In this document: one piece after another, positions 1-9,759 of the stretch
Position numbering within the stretch: position 1 is the first letter of the stretch
How the letters are laid out: every line of letters begins with the position of its first letter
Source of the DNA: Tolypocladium sp. Sup5 PDA-1
Lineage: Eukaryota; Ascomycota; Sordariomycetes; Hypocreales; Ophiocordycipitaceae
DNA: 24,863 nucleotides
NCBI GenBank assembly: GCA_000750105.3
Contig: JPHH03000130.1
Coordinates: forward strand, 1-24,863
Direction: 5' to 3'
Notes under the pieces: generated by a model
Told to the model about the DNA's origin: nothing
The model's input: only the letters and a program-made list of their open reading frames with translations
The model's database searches: none
Made by a program: the position numbers and the translations under genes

Positions 1-44
1 GTGTGGGTAGAAAGTCATAACGCAAATGGTGGCTCATGACTTAC

Positions 45-583
45 TGATAGAGGCAACCTCCATCGAGAGTGTCCACTTCCTTTCCGTGGACACGTTGCAG
101 ATGTAGACGGAAATTGTCTGCTCTTGGCCAAATCTTCGGTTTGGGCTCGTTCTTTCTTGGAGGACAGAGGAGACAAATGTACGATTTTCCAGGTTGAGAG
201 AGCTCAAGATGCACAGTTCTAAGGTGTCGCTGAAGATCATTGTTTGAGCTAAAGCCGTTCTCCGAGCAGGCACATTCTAAATGCGGGCACTTGAAAGGCT
301 TGTTATGAATCCTGTAATGTTTACTGGCTTGTGTCAGCCGTGCAATTGGGATGATCATGAACGTTGAAACTCACTTGAATTCACCCAAAGTCTTGTATAT
401 GCAAGGACATATTCCGCAACGGTAGCCCCATTGGACTGATTGAGGTTGAGGCAGAGCCGATGAAGACATAATTAATCGACGAAGGGGCAGATGGCCTTGT
501 CTTGAAGTAATGGCGACGAGAAAACGTTGCTTGCAGAGTTGCTTCTTCAGATGGGGCGTTCGTACAGCATGCTGTACGGTCAC
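45..583 (-). CDS. C2H2 zinc-finger protein, 5' part, runs off the left edge
   Basis: Two exons are visible: 583-375 and 323-45. They are separated by a 51-bp intron (374-324) with donor GTGAGT, a CTGAC branch site and acceptor CCAG. Splicing joins the first finger as LGEF-NKHYRIHNKPFKC. Three fingers follow in order: C-x2-C-x12-H-x3-H, C-x4-C-x15-H-x4-H, and C-x2-C-x20-H-x4-H containing WPRADNF. This layout is typical of a fungal C2H2 family in which the last finger is followed by RVHG. A strong donor (GTAAGT at 44-39) shows that the gene continues beyond base 1, so the TAA at 41-43 is intronic. About 162 codons are seen. The start could be the Met at 583 or the Met at 469. Likely nuclear and nucleic-acid binding; the target is unknown. 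Confidence 0.75.
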
Positions 584-1109
584 TTATGTCAGGTGACCAG
601 CAGCTTCATCCAACATTTCACGGGGGTGCACAGGGCGCGGCGTGTCAAGGCATCCCCACTGTCGGTGGCAGGGTGGTGTTTGTTCAGATGCAGCCTAAAG
701 GGCCTCCGAATGAGGTATAGCCACCCTCCCGTACCTGAGACCTGCAGACCAAAGTCTCGAACCAACATTGAATGATGCCCCCGCTCATGTTGCACCTGGT
801 TGGATGGCCTCAATACGGAAGGAAACTAACTAACTCGGGGTAGTGTGTGGCGGTCGTCCAGAATCATTGGGTTTTATGGGCCTGACCGTTTCCACGGGAA
901 AGACGTGGAAGCCAGATGTCTGGGATGGTGAAGGACACGACGAGTCCGGTTACCGCGTTTATAAGCGCAGACACCATTTATCATTGGTACTGCCCAGGGT
1001 TGTCATCCAATGGGTCGAGATGAGGCAGGGCGAAGGGCGACAACCCACCACAAAGGATCTGGCTGATCAGGCCGGAACTCGTGGGATTGGTCCCTCCCCG
1101 CGAAAAGAA

Positions 1110-1200
1110 TCCACGTCGACGTGAACATGCGCGAACTGCTCTTGGCAACAGGACAGTCCAGCCACAAAAAGGGTAAGTCCACCGTCTTCCCCCCTTGAAA
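1110..1200 (+). repeat. Dispersed hairpin repeat, copy A
   Basis: The palindrome cacgtcgacgtg (1112-1123) is followed by aacatgc and, about 25 bp on, by aacaggacagtccagcc (1147-1163) and a C-A5-GGG tract. The same order (gtcgac-type palindrome, gaacatgc, AGGACNGTCC, AAA-GG) recurs near 7066-7140 and 24362-24440. It is therefore a repeated element end, not chance. Confidence 0.6.
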
Positions 1201-1239
1201 GGCGCAATTGGGCACTGGGGGAGACGTCACATGCAGACA

Positions 1240-1390
1240 AAGGAAATTTGGCCGTGTCAACAAGGCTGCTCCCGCAGCTACTGCGGCTGGGGCAAGGGTT
1301 TCGGCCTCGATTATTATCCGCTAACCTGTTTGGGTATCAGGATCGTCCGGTTATCAAAAGAGGAATAGTCCCACCTTCAGGGCACTCACC
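1240..1390 (+). repeat. Dispersed repeat, direct partner of 16762-16900
   Basis: Both copies read aaggaaa, a Gly/Ala-like GC-rich stretch with gctgct, then CCGCTAACC.GTTTGGG.ATCAGGAT.GTCCGGT.ATCAAAA.AGGAAT.GTCC. The terminal 60 bp is also found at 16355-16430 and, inverted, at 24452-24530. Consistent with one end of a transposon or MITE-like element. Confidence 0.6.
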
Positions 1391-1414
1391 GTCCGCCCCA
1401 TGCTGAACGATTGG

Positions 1415-1465
1415 GACTGACCCCCTGCGTTTGATTTACACAAAATCGAACGCAGGGGTCTGTCA
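1415..1465. repeat. Long hairpin (inverted repeat)
   Basis: The left arm gactgaccccctgcgtttg with attt pairs with the right arm aaatcgaacgcaggggtctg. It has one extra C and one G:T-type difference, and a loop of about 5 bases. The arms start GACTGACCCC, which looks like two transposon inverted-repeat tips abutting each other. It is not a gene terminator, since no gene ends here. Confidence 0.6.
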
Positions 1466-1928
1466 CCAATAGTCTTGTGTGGTAGAGTGGGGGAGAGAGG
1501 AACTAGACCCACAGCGTTGAGGAAACCGGCGGCACGGCTTCAACGCCTGCCCGCAGCCGAACCCAAGATGCCAGGCCGCAGGGAGGCTGTGTGTTGCAGG
1601 CAAAGGGACTCGTCATGACCGGCGCACGCAATCAAAAGAGCACATCCAAGCGCTGACAGGGGATCCGTACCCCAGCAGCCGGCAAGTCGTCAAGGATCTG
1701 CTTGGCGGGCGCCGAACGAGACCCCTGTAAGGAGAACTTCCCTCATGTGTCCTTTAAGTACACTCCGTTACCGACGTTCCTCGCAAGCTCCCTTACCGGG
1801 ATTGTGAGCGTCGGCAAATGAACTTGTGGCCATATCAGAGGCTGAGTCCAAAAGTAGTTGAAGAAGTTCGCGAGTGCCATTGTTAGCCCAGCGGTTATTG
1901 GGTAACTTGGGTGCTAACTCTTTGGGGC

Positions 1929-1947
1929 AAGCAGGACTGTCCTGCTT
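1929..1947. repeat. Perfect short hairpin aagcagga-ctg-tcctgctt
   Basis: Eight-base perfect arms surround a CTG loop. The motif matches the hairpin core of the dispersed repeats at 7908-7924, 13233-13249, 15679-15695 and 16669-16689. Confidence 0.6.
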
Positions 1948-2524
1948 CCAGAAGCAGTAAACGCAACGCTCAGCCAGTCGCCCCATGAACCCTGTGGCTG
2001 TCTAGCAGGATCTGCCAATAGGGATGCTCTCATTGTCGCATGACTTATTACACGTATGCATGTTTCCACCTCTGGCCGTGGGTCAGCGGAAGAGACATTT
2101 GAGTGAAATGAACGGTCCACAGTCTTGGGCCTGCAGGGGACATGCCTGCACCTAGCATCGGATCTCTGACTACTGGGCTAGGCGCTGAACACCCCCTGTC
2201 TTTCCTTGTGCAACCCTAGTATCCTGCGCTTCGCCTTGCTCAATTGGGTACTCAGAAGAGGCGCCATCTCTACGCGTCATTGGTTCAATATTTGAAAGGA
2301 TGCGGAGGCAACTTCTTGTCTTGCTGCTCTCTTGGTCAGTCAAGACTATCCCCATTCCCCCGAGTCTGAACCGGCTGTTACGGATGTACGGGATCTTGCT
2401 GGGTACCAAAATAAAAGGCAGCAACGAGCCACCCCCTGCTGAACCTTTGATCTGGAGAAGCGCCCCGGATTCAACACAAATTGTTTCTACTGTCGACACC
2501 CAAGCCGAATTATCCAAGCCAAAC

Positions 2525-3414
2525 ATGTCAGCCACTGCCAATTTCTACAGAACAGACCTCCAATCGGACCCGCGAGCGCAGCCCCAAGATGCTAGGACCT
2601 ACAACGCAGCCATGGCGACGTACGGCGCTTCGCATCCGAGGACGCAAACGCCCGTTTACTCTACACATTACAAGCGAAGACAACTGAATGAGAACCACTA
2701 TTCAAAGTTGGACACTCCGACAAGCAATGACTTCGAAGGCGTCAAGGAGCATGATAGGTGGTTGCCTTTTGCCAATGGTTGGTACTCATCCCCCTCGAGC
2801 GCGATCGTGGTTTCTTCGTCCTGCCAGCTCTTGTATCATCCCTCTAGCTTGTCGTGTCTTGTAATGCCGTTTGGCTCATCCACCAATCCTGTTGGGCCGC
2901 CTGCGACTTCAAGGTCGACAAAGTCGACGAAATAGATTCTAACATTCGCAACCAGTTGCTCGAATCATGAAGAACGCCCTACCCGACAATGCCAAACTCT
3001 CAAAGGAAGCCAAGGAGTGTATGCAGGAGTGTGCCAGTGAATTCGTCTCGTTCATTGCAAGCGAAGGTAAGCTAATGAACTTTGTTTTGATCCGTTCAAG
3101 CCAACGGGTTCCAACCCCTACTCCGTTGTTCCCGTTGTTGATGCGCTTTCGCTGCTAACGAAGCATGTGCTAGCCTCGGCAAATTGCCAGCAGGAGAAGG
3201 GGATGAAAGCCAATGGCGAGGACATCCTCTTTGCCATGAAGTCACTGGGCTTTGAAAACTATGCCGAAGCCCTGAACATTTATCTCTCCAAGTATCGCGA
3301 GGTATGTGTTGCCCGATGGCACCTTCTGTAATCAACCTTTCATTGACACTGCAGCAGCAGGAGAATCAGTCAACAGAGAGCGTGGCGTGCAGGTCTTCTG
3401 GCGAGGCTCGATAA
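2525..3414 (+). CDS. HAP3-like: HAP3/NF-YB-like histone-fold protein with a borrowed N-terminus
   Basis: Exons are 2525-2777, 2956-3066, 3174-3301 and 3355-3414. Introns are 178, 107 and 53 bp, the first two with TTCTAAC and GCTAAC branch sites. All phases agree, giving 183 aa. Exons 2-3 encode the NF-YB core: RWLPFAN-VARIMKNALPDN, KEAKECMQEC, NGEDILFAM, SLGFENYAEAL, YLSKYRE. NF-YB pairs with NF-YC, and with NF-YA it binds CCAAT boxes. Departures from the near-invariant fungal core include CQQEKGMKANGED where CQQEKRKTVNGED is usual. The tail after KYREQQ changes frame relative to the usual QSNRE and stops early. The first 50 or so residues (NMSATA..., PVY) match the gene at 8577, not HAP3. 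An in-frame ATG at 2300 would add 75 residues with no family support. Probably a diverged paralogue; expression is unknown. Confidence 0.75.
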
Positions 3415-4646
3415 TGTCCGGCAAGATGACAAAGCTGACGATTCCTGGCGCGGAATACGCAGGTGCCGAAAGGTTGACAAAGGGGGTCATGGCTACTGAC
3501 GACTGAAGTCCATTCCGGGTGAGCAGCAAGAGAGACATTCTGGAAAGGTGGTGTGAAGAGATTGAGCGGATGTATAGGTGTGGCTGGAAGGACCGTGAGA
3601 AGTCTTACGACCGCTCATGCAATACAGCCTCACGGTCTAGAATGAACTCCCCAACACATGTGGTTGTTATTTTCTCCCGCCGTAATATTCGTGTTGAATT
3701 TGGCTTACACATATCCTTCATCACTATCAACATCTATCGGACTACGCGTCTGCAATTTCCACAGAGCCAAAACATGGCTCGTGAAAAGCCCAATGTTCAT
3801 GCGGCAAGCCGTTCCCAATGTGCCTAGCTCATGCGGCCTCAGGCAGAATTTATACAAGTTGAGGAGGTACCCTCCTTCAAACAGGGAAGGCATGTCGCCG
3901 CATTGGGAAGACTCTTCGGGACTTGAAGCCACATACACAGGTGATGGAGGCAGGTAGTGCAATCAGCCAAATCACCTTGACTTGCTGACATGGCCTAGAG
4001 CGGATTTGTTCTAAGCTCTCTGCCTAAACGCGCCATTCGCATAGACTTCAACTGCTCGGGTAGTTGATTGACGTCCTATCAAAACTCTGCCATCTCCTCG
4101 TAGTGGATGAAGCTGCCTTTACCGTTCGTCTGAACCTGTGGGGTTTGCCTTATCCAGATGCCATTATTGCTGAAACCGGGGGACAAGATCCCACCGCAGG
4201 AGCTTCAGCCTAGCAGGAAAGGTTCAAACATGACAATGCGAGCTTCGGGCGTTGTCGATCCAAGTGTTGTGTTGCATTGATAATGAGAACCTAGAACATT
4301 ACATGACACAAAGACAGTAGCATGTTTATAGAACAACCATGTTACTTGGGCAGAGGCCACGCCAGAAGTGAGATATGGCTCTGGTGTCGAGCTGTATGAT
4401 TGGTTTCAGTGGTAAGCCATAAGGTTGTATGACACAAGAACATCGGAATGCCATCTATCCCAAGCGAAGCCGGACTCACCGATCCCAGTCAATAGCAACT
4501 CAGCTTCACCCATGTATTATCAACCCACCCCTCGTATGACACACTCTTCACTAGACGTCTCCTTCCCCTCAACTCACTTGCCTTGGCTTCTGTCCGTAAA
4601 CCACGTATCTGTACAGCTCATTAGCCTCGAAGAAGCCATTGGCAAG
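3415..4646. other. Convergent intergenic region
   Basis: This lies between the 3' end of the HAP3-like gene and the 3' end of the methyltransferase. ORFs on both strands are short, overlap each other and carry no recognisable motif. No repeat shared with the rest of the window was found. Confidence 0.4.
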
Positions 4647-6263
4647 TCACTGGCAAGCCAAAACGACGTACATCAGCCAATAACCATGAATAGAGCGATC
4701 CTTCATGTTTTCCCGGACCTCGGATAGGAACACCTCAACCCTCTCTCGTGTCCACCCCAAAGCACGAGTGAACAGCGCCATGCTGAGCCCTGACAGACCA
4801 CCTCCTATGTTTTCAAGCGTCCACATTCCTAGCAGTCGTCAGATACCCCTCTCCTGCGTTTGCATCCCCTGCTACCAGACGATTTCAAGGTTTCGAATCC
4901 TCTGGCTGGCGAGCAACATACCTAGTTCCTTATGTCTCGGATCCCTTGGCCACGAGTTGGTGGGCCATTTATACTTTACCTGCGTCACATTGGTAAAGCC
5001 TAAATCTTGAAGCTGCTGTTTGTAAATACTCAAGCGGTCTAACGGTCGTTGGAGTTTAGCAGCGGCTTCGAGCATGTATTCTCCCCATTGGACCACAGCA
5101 CAGTCGTCCGGAATCGTCCCGTCGTCGCTTCTTAGCTGTATGTCGATGTCGAAAAGCTCAATCCATCCGCCCGGGTTGAGACTTCTGCTCGTACAAGTTA
5201 GCTAACGGTCAACTACAAATGGACTGATGGGGACAGGCTGAATTGAGAGGTGCATTACTCGAAGCTTTGTTGCATGAATTTTGGCCAGTCGCATACCGAT
5301 ACGATCAGCATGCGGGCGTAGACAAGGTCAAACTTGTAGGAAAACACCCAGGTGTCTTCGATGTCGTCGATGTAGAAGGAAACATTGGATGGGACACTAG
5401 GCCAGGGCATCAGGTCAGCGTGAGTAGCTCAAGAGCCATTTGGGGGATGGCGTACAAGGACGGTTGTATAGGACTGAGATCGACTCCTGTGACCTGAACA
5501 AGATGAGTCGTATTGTTCCTCGGGAGTTGAGCCGGCGCGTTGCTGACTGACAAGTGTCTCGGGATGCTGATCGGCTGGGGACCTCCAGTTAGCTTGGCTT
5601 ATTCCGTGCCCAGGGCTAGGTTCTAGGTCGCACCAAAGTCTATCGCCCAGATGCCTGTTCCGGTGCCGGCATCCAGCACGCGATCAAGAGGCCTGTCCTC
5701 CCCCGCTGGGCAGATGAACAACTTGCCGCCAGTTGTCAACGTGCAAAGGTGATGTTGTATATCTGTTAGGGTAAGTCAGCTCGCATTCAGACTGGCAGAT
5801 TCGTCTTAGGAGACGCCAAGCCTCCTGTTCGTACCTAAACGTTCTTGCTCAATCTTGATGGCCAGTCAGTCAGAAATTACATTTCCCTTGGGAATGGGAG
5901 AGTCCTCGTGTCTCCTACATCGTCATTAGGCAGAACATATCCTATGACGTAGGCCAAATTAGCATCATTGAATGTGCAAACGACTCAGGAGAAGTAGACT
6001 TGACAGTGTTGGAGGGTCGCCTACTGCCTGCTCTGAAAGCATGGTATGTCCTCCCATTCTCTTCCCTATATTTTGTGAAACTCGATGCCAGGGTTTCCGA
6101 AGAGCTTGCGATGGACTGTTGACAATCACATGATTGCGGTGGTTAAACATGCTGCGGCTGCGCTGAGGCGGATGCAACATACCTGCCCCAGCCCATCATC
6201 ATCGCCATTCTCCTGCGAAGAGCAACTGTGAGTGGCTTGCTCCTCAATGGGCATCTGCTCCAT
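4647..6263 (-). CDS. SAM-dependent methyltransferase, LaeA-like/TAM domain, ten exons
   Basis: Spliced exons are 6263-6183, 6115-6025, 5941-5919, 5853-5835, 5762-5634, 5574-5552, 5493-5456, 5396-5259, 5184-4922 and 4828-4647. All phases agree and the product is about 328 aa without a stop. Motifs in order: YREENGRTYHAFRAG; YVLPNDD-IEQERLDIQHH; SAM-binding motif I VLDAGTGTGIWAIDFA (about residues 100-115); GVDLSPIQPSFVPSNV (motif II region); FDLVYARM; LNPGGWIEL; LGFTNVT...YKWPTNSWP; and a C-terminus ending RSIHGYW. This is the fungal methyltransferase family common in specialised-metabolite clusters, including LaeA-like regulators. The substrate cannot be told from sequence. The start is unsure: in-frame Mets lie at 6332, 6275, 6263 and 6254. 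The gene looks functional; four exons are only 19-38 bp. No synthase is adjacent. Confidence 0.88.
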
Positions 6264-6332
6264 ACACACCGTCATCACATGTGCCACGATGGATGCACAT
6301 CCATAGCCGTTGCAGTGGAACACATATCTCAC

Positions 6333-7159
6333 CGCTCGAAGTCGCTCGGGACGCGGATGGGACTAACCTCGGAAGCTGCGGCTGGCTCCACGGCCGGTAG
6401 CACACCGTCCTCCATGCTAATCACGGCAAGGGATGCGACGACGGCGTGCTAGCGTAGGCTAAAGCAAGAGACTCGCATGAAGCCCTTTGTCCCCTTTTTC
6501 TCTTGGCTTCGTCAACACCCTCGCTTGAATTTCGCAGAGGCTGCCAGGACACGAGTTGACGGGCGAGCGGGACCTTTCGGTCAGTCAGGGAGCGTGGGAA
6601 ACAATGGCAGAATGTTGCAAGACGGCGTAAAGAGGGCGCAATTTGATGATTACAAAAATGAAACTCACGAAGAGGAGATCCAGAAGAAATAAGGAGACAC
6701 TGCTTGGACAAATTTAAGTGGCACCGACAATACTGTGCTCTGTTGCGTTTCGGTCGCTACCTGGTACCAAATGGAAGAGCGACGGTCAACTACGCTGTTG
6801 CCTATGCCATGTCACCTGTCATTTTTTCGCTTGGTCTGGACAGGGGTTCATGAATCGTTATGACTAGGACAAACAGAGCTAGACGCGACTGACAAGCAGG
6901 GAATGAAGGGCCGTTTCAGCGGGCGCCCCAATCAAGGCGCCGTAGGCAATGAGATCCTCCCCGTCCTGTCCCTTGTACAAACAATCACCTGCCCATTCGC
7001 TCTCAGGCGCCACTTACTAGATCGGCACTTGTCAACCGTCTTTGCCGAGTAATTAAGTCCCTGTCCATGTTCATGTCGACATGAACATGCACTAACTGCT
7101 TATAGACGCAGGACGGTCCGGGCCACCGAAAAGGATTAAGGTCTGTGTTCATCGAAAGG
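6333..7159. other. Intergenic region upstream of the methyltransferase
   Basis: It should hold the methyltransferase promoter on the minus strand, but no clear TATA box was identified. Its distal part runs into dispersed repeat copy B (7066-7140). ORFs on both strands near 6421-6711 overlap antisense and have no family motif. Confidence 0.35.
7066..7140 (+). repeat. Dispersed hairpin repeat, copy B, with a 24-bp perfect palindrome
   Basis: Bases 7066-7089 form a perfect 24-bp palindrome centred on GTCGAC. It is followed by gcaggacggtccgggccaccgaaaagg, matching copy A (1110-1200) and copy C (24362-24440). The coding fragment on the minus strand ends at the edge of this copy. Confidence 0.65.
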
Positions 7160-7540
7160 GATGCTTACGCAAGAGGAAATCGCCCCGAACACCGCCAGAT
7201 CTCCCTTCTCCCTCAATAGGCTTCTCAAGGGAGATGGGCGGCCCAGACACCTGGCCGGGAACGGCTGGGGTGAAGACGTACGAAAGCATGTCAGTGGTTG
7301 TGAGGACGGGTGCGTTGCTCTGGCAGTAGGCGGTGGCCCAGGAGCCGTGATGGCTCAATCGAACCGGTTGGGCTCGGGTTGCTAGGTAGTTGAGCATTCC
7401 ATTAATCTGAATCTGCGACCTCTCCTTGCTTGCTTGGCCACCCCAAGACTGTAGCATCGCCTGGCTGACGGCAAGATTCAAGCGCAACCCACCAAGCTCA
7501 TCCCTGACTGTGAAGGCTCTGACGCATGGTAAGCCACCGC
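7160..7540 (-). pseudogene. Truncated coding fragment of unknown family
   Basis: One minus-strand frame is open from about 7540 to 7160 and has strongly C/G-biased third positions and protein-like composition (for example LGGLRLNLAVSQAMLQSWGG, INGMLNYLATRAQ, VLTTTDMLSYVF). At 7160 it meets a good donor (GTAAGC), but the sequence beyond runs directly into repeat copy B, so no next exon is visible. Upstream, an in-frame TGA near 7556 means any earlier exon must be joined by an intron; an AG lies near 7520. I do not recognise the family. It is most likely an internal exon left behind after a repeat insertion or rearrangement. Confidence 0.4.
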
Positions 7541-7639
7541 CGGCTGTGCAGCTTCATGAGCTGAAAGCCAGAGGGCTGTTCTCAATACCTCGGACACAGT
7601 TCTTATTAGTACATCGATTGGCTAAAAAAGTCTCTTCAT

Positions 7640-8190
7640 TTACCCTTTCCCCTGCTTTCTTTCCTTTCTTCCTCAGCTTTGGGACAATTCCACCTGTGTT
7701 TAATGAATGCCCGGAGGCGTGTGGATTCCTGCTGTTGGCAGCACATCCTCGACGCCTCGACCATACGAGCTGAGCACCCCTGTGCCCGCTTATGCAACCA
7801 AATCCCCACCAAGAGCATCACCTTGTCTCAGTCGGGCACTCATCAGTACGCCACCCTCCGCACCATCCTATCATTGAACGCTACAGAAGCGACTGTTCCT
7901 TTTCCGTAGCAGGAAAGTCCTGCTGCAGAAAACAGGTTAGCGTGGACGATGACGTGCCATCCTAGCAGAAACCCCTCCGGGCGAAGTGATGTTGGCCGCC
8001 TTGCCACTTTTTAGCACGAGCCAGCCCAAACTTGTCCGTTAAGATCCAGGCAAATGTTGCACTGCATGGTGTCTCGCTGTAGTATTAAAGCCGCAGGGTG
8101 CAGCATGGGATAGAGTCTCGATGTAGGGGACGTTGAGTTTCTAAAGCTATAGAACATTGACAACACATCACCTCCTGGGGCTTTCATTTG
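7640..8190 (+). repeat. About 550-bp dispersed repeat, copy 1
   Basis: It aligns in the same orientation with 12920-13515. Shared blocks include cgcttatgcaaccaaatccccacc, ctcagtcgggcactcatca, gtagcaggaaagtcctgctgc (hairpin 7908-7924), gcacgagccagccc, gcactgcatggtgtctcgctgta and ggggacgttgag. Identity by eye is roughly 75-80% with small gaps. It has no coding potential. The element type is not settled: solo LTR or MITE are both possible. Confidence 0.7.
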
Positions 8191-8576
8191 GACAGGCGCC
8201 TCAAACCACTATCACATCCGCATTGTTTCTTTGTGAGTAACGTCCGTCTGTCGTACTCGCAAACGAGGAGACAGAAAGAAGGCTGTGACGACTTCAATGC
8301 CCCTACCCTTACCGGAGCACACCAGTCTTCAAATACACGCTTGCTTATCGGAGCCAAGGCTAGTTACCGCCGTGGGATCTTTTCCGGCCCTCCCGACGGC
8401 TTGATTTTGGCCTGATCCATTTAAGGTCGTGCTCCAGCCTCCCGCAATAGCCGTCCAGAAAGTCGTTGGGAACCAGGGGTAACGGCTGAGTAGTCACGAT
8501 ATCGCCCTACAGCATCAAATTCGCAGGTTCGTGCGGGCCCGGGAAACGAGTTCTGGAGATACGGAACCACTGGAGC

Positions 8577-9759
8577 ATGGACGACCCCAGTCAGAGAAGA
8601 AGGCAGCATGGACCGCCTGTCCATCTCTCATTGAATCCGAGTTACTCGCTCCAAGCGCCTTCGCCGTACAGCTCCGCCACTACCAGCGCCGCAAGGAGGT
8701 ACGGCCCGGTGCCGCTCGTTACGTCTCCTTCGGCGACACGAAGCATGGACTTCGTGGGTAATTGCAGCTCCCACTACGAAGGGCCCCAAGTTGCATTCTC
8801 GACGCCAAACATGTCGGCCACTGCCATGGCCTACGGCACAGACTCGCGAGCGCAGAACCAAAGCTTTGGGAGCCATAAGTCTGGCATGACGATCCACAAC
8901 GTTGCGCATCCGAGTACGCAAAATCCCGTTTACGATATGCGAACGGACATGCAGATGATGACGCCCGATGTCGCTTCCGCATACTTCAGATCCGAGGGTT
9001 GGAACGGCGGCGGCGTCCGGCCTGCAGCACTCTACATACGGCTCTGGCGCATCGTCGGGTGTGTATCAACAAAATACTGCCTTGACCTACGGTGGCAACA
9101 TGCCCGACGTCAGCATCATGCATCAGCAACCGCTCGCCCGCATTAACGCGGCTGTACCTGAGGATCATGACCGCTACGACGCCGCGATCAAGGAGAAGTG
9201 GGCAAATTACCAAAGGCAGCTCGATACCGTGTTCCAGGATGTCCAGAGCGGGTCTCTTGAGCATGCCGCCGAGACGTTGTTGAGCCTGTCCAATTGGCTC
9301 TTGACACAAGTGGCAGACCTTGGTACGCATGCCTCACTGTTCTCTCGAACTGCAGTTACTAATGATAGGGGCAGGACTCAGCCAGGACGATGTGAGCCTT
9401 CACGACGAGCGAATAAAGCTGTGGAACGACTTCAATCACGCATGGTTGGCCTTGGGCTTCCAACAGAAAACGATGATGGAGTCTATTCAGCGGCTAGGGA
9501 AATCACAGAGGTTGATGTCCGAAGATACGGTCAAGAAGATGGGCGACGAACTCATTCGACTCTGCAATGGCATTGAGAGACATGGCCTAGTCGACTACCA
9601 GTACGGCGTATGGGAGGAACAAATTGAAGGCAGTAGGTAAGCGGCGCCTGAAACAATGTGGTTTGGAAACTAATACGGGAACTAGTTTTGGAGGAGTGTC
9701 TAGACCCTTATGAGCCCCGCGGGGCTTTGGCGCCGGTGGTAGCCCACGTTGATGGATGA
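8577..9759 (+). pseudogene. Conserved fungal protein of unknown function, one frameshift in exon 1
   Basis: Exons are 8577-9322, 9369-9632 and 9686-9759. Introns of 46 and 53 bp have ACTAAT and AACTAAT branch sites. The N-terminal half is low-complexity (RRRQHGPP, SLNPSY, SATTSAARRYG, TPNMSATAMAYG). The C-terminal half is helical and strongly protein-like: EKWANYQRQL, LSNWLLTQVADLG-AGLSQDD, WNDFNHAWLAL, LIRLCNGIERHGLVDYQYG, ending WEEQIEG-ILEECLDPYEPRG. I recall homologues in many ascomycetes but no assigned role. In exon 1 the frame moves by one base near 8997-8999, in a GGG run. Dropping one G restores SEVGTAAASGLQH and a 360-aa product. This is either a real lesion or a homopolymer sequencing error, so the gene may be intact. 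Confidence 0.7.

Larger units (their letters stand above)
584..2299. other. Gene-poor, repeat-bearing interval
   Basis: No convincing gene was found on either strand. The stretch holds a dispersed-repeat end (about 1110-1200), a second related end (about 1240-1390), a 50-bp hairpin (1415-1465) and a short perfect hairpin (1929-1947). The ORFs here are short, lack family motifs and have no supporting splice pattern. Confidence 0.5.

Noticed and set aside
2300..2524. Upstream in-frame extension of the HAP3-like protein to an ATG at 2300
   Set aside because: The extra 75 residues have no likeness to HAP3 or to the paralogous block at 8577, whose similarity begins just before the Met at 2525.
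3519..3962. Overlapping ORFs of about 85-100 codons on both strands
   Set aside because: No motif, no splice partner and no consistent coding bias; they lie in the convergent spacer.
4880..4905. ggtttcgaatcctctgg, resembling a tRNA T-arm
   Set aside because: It lies inside the last intron of the methyltransferase, and no acceptor stem or anticodon arm can be folded around it.
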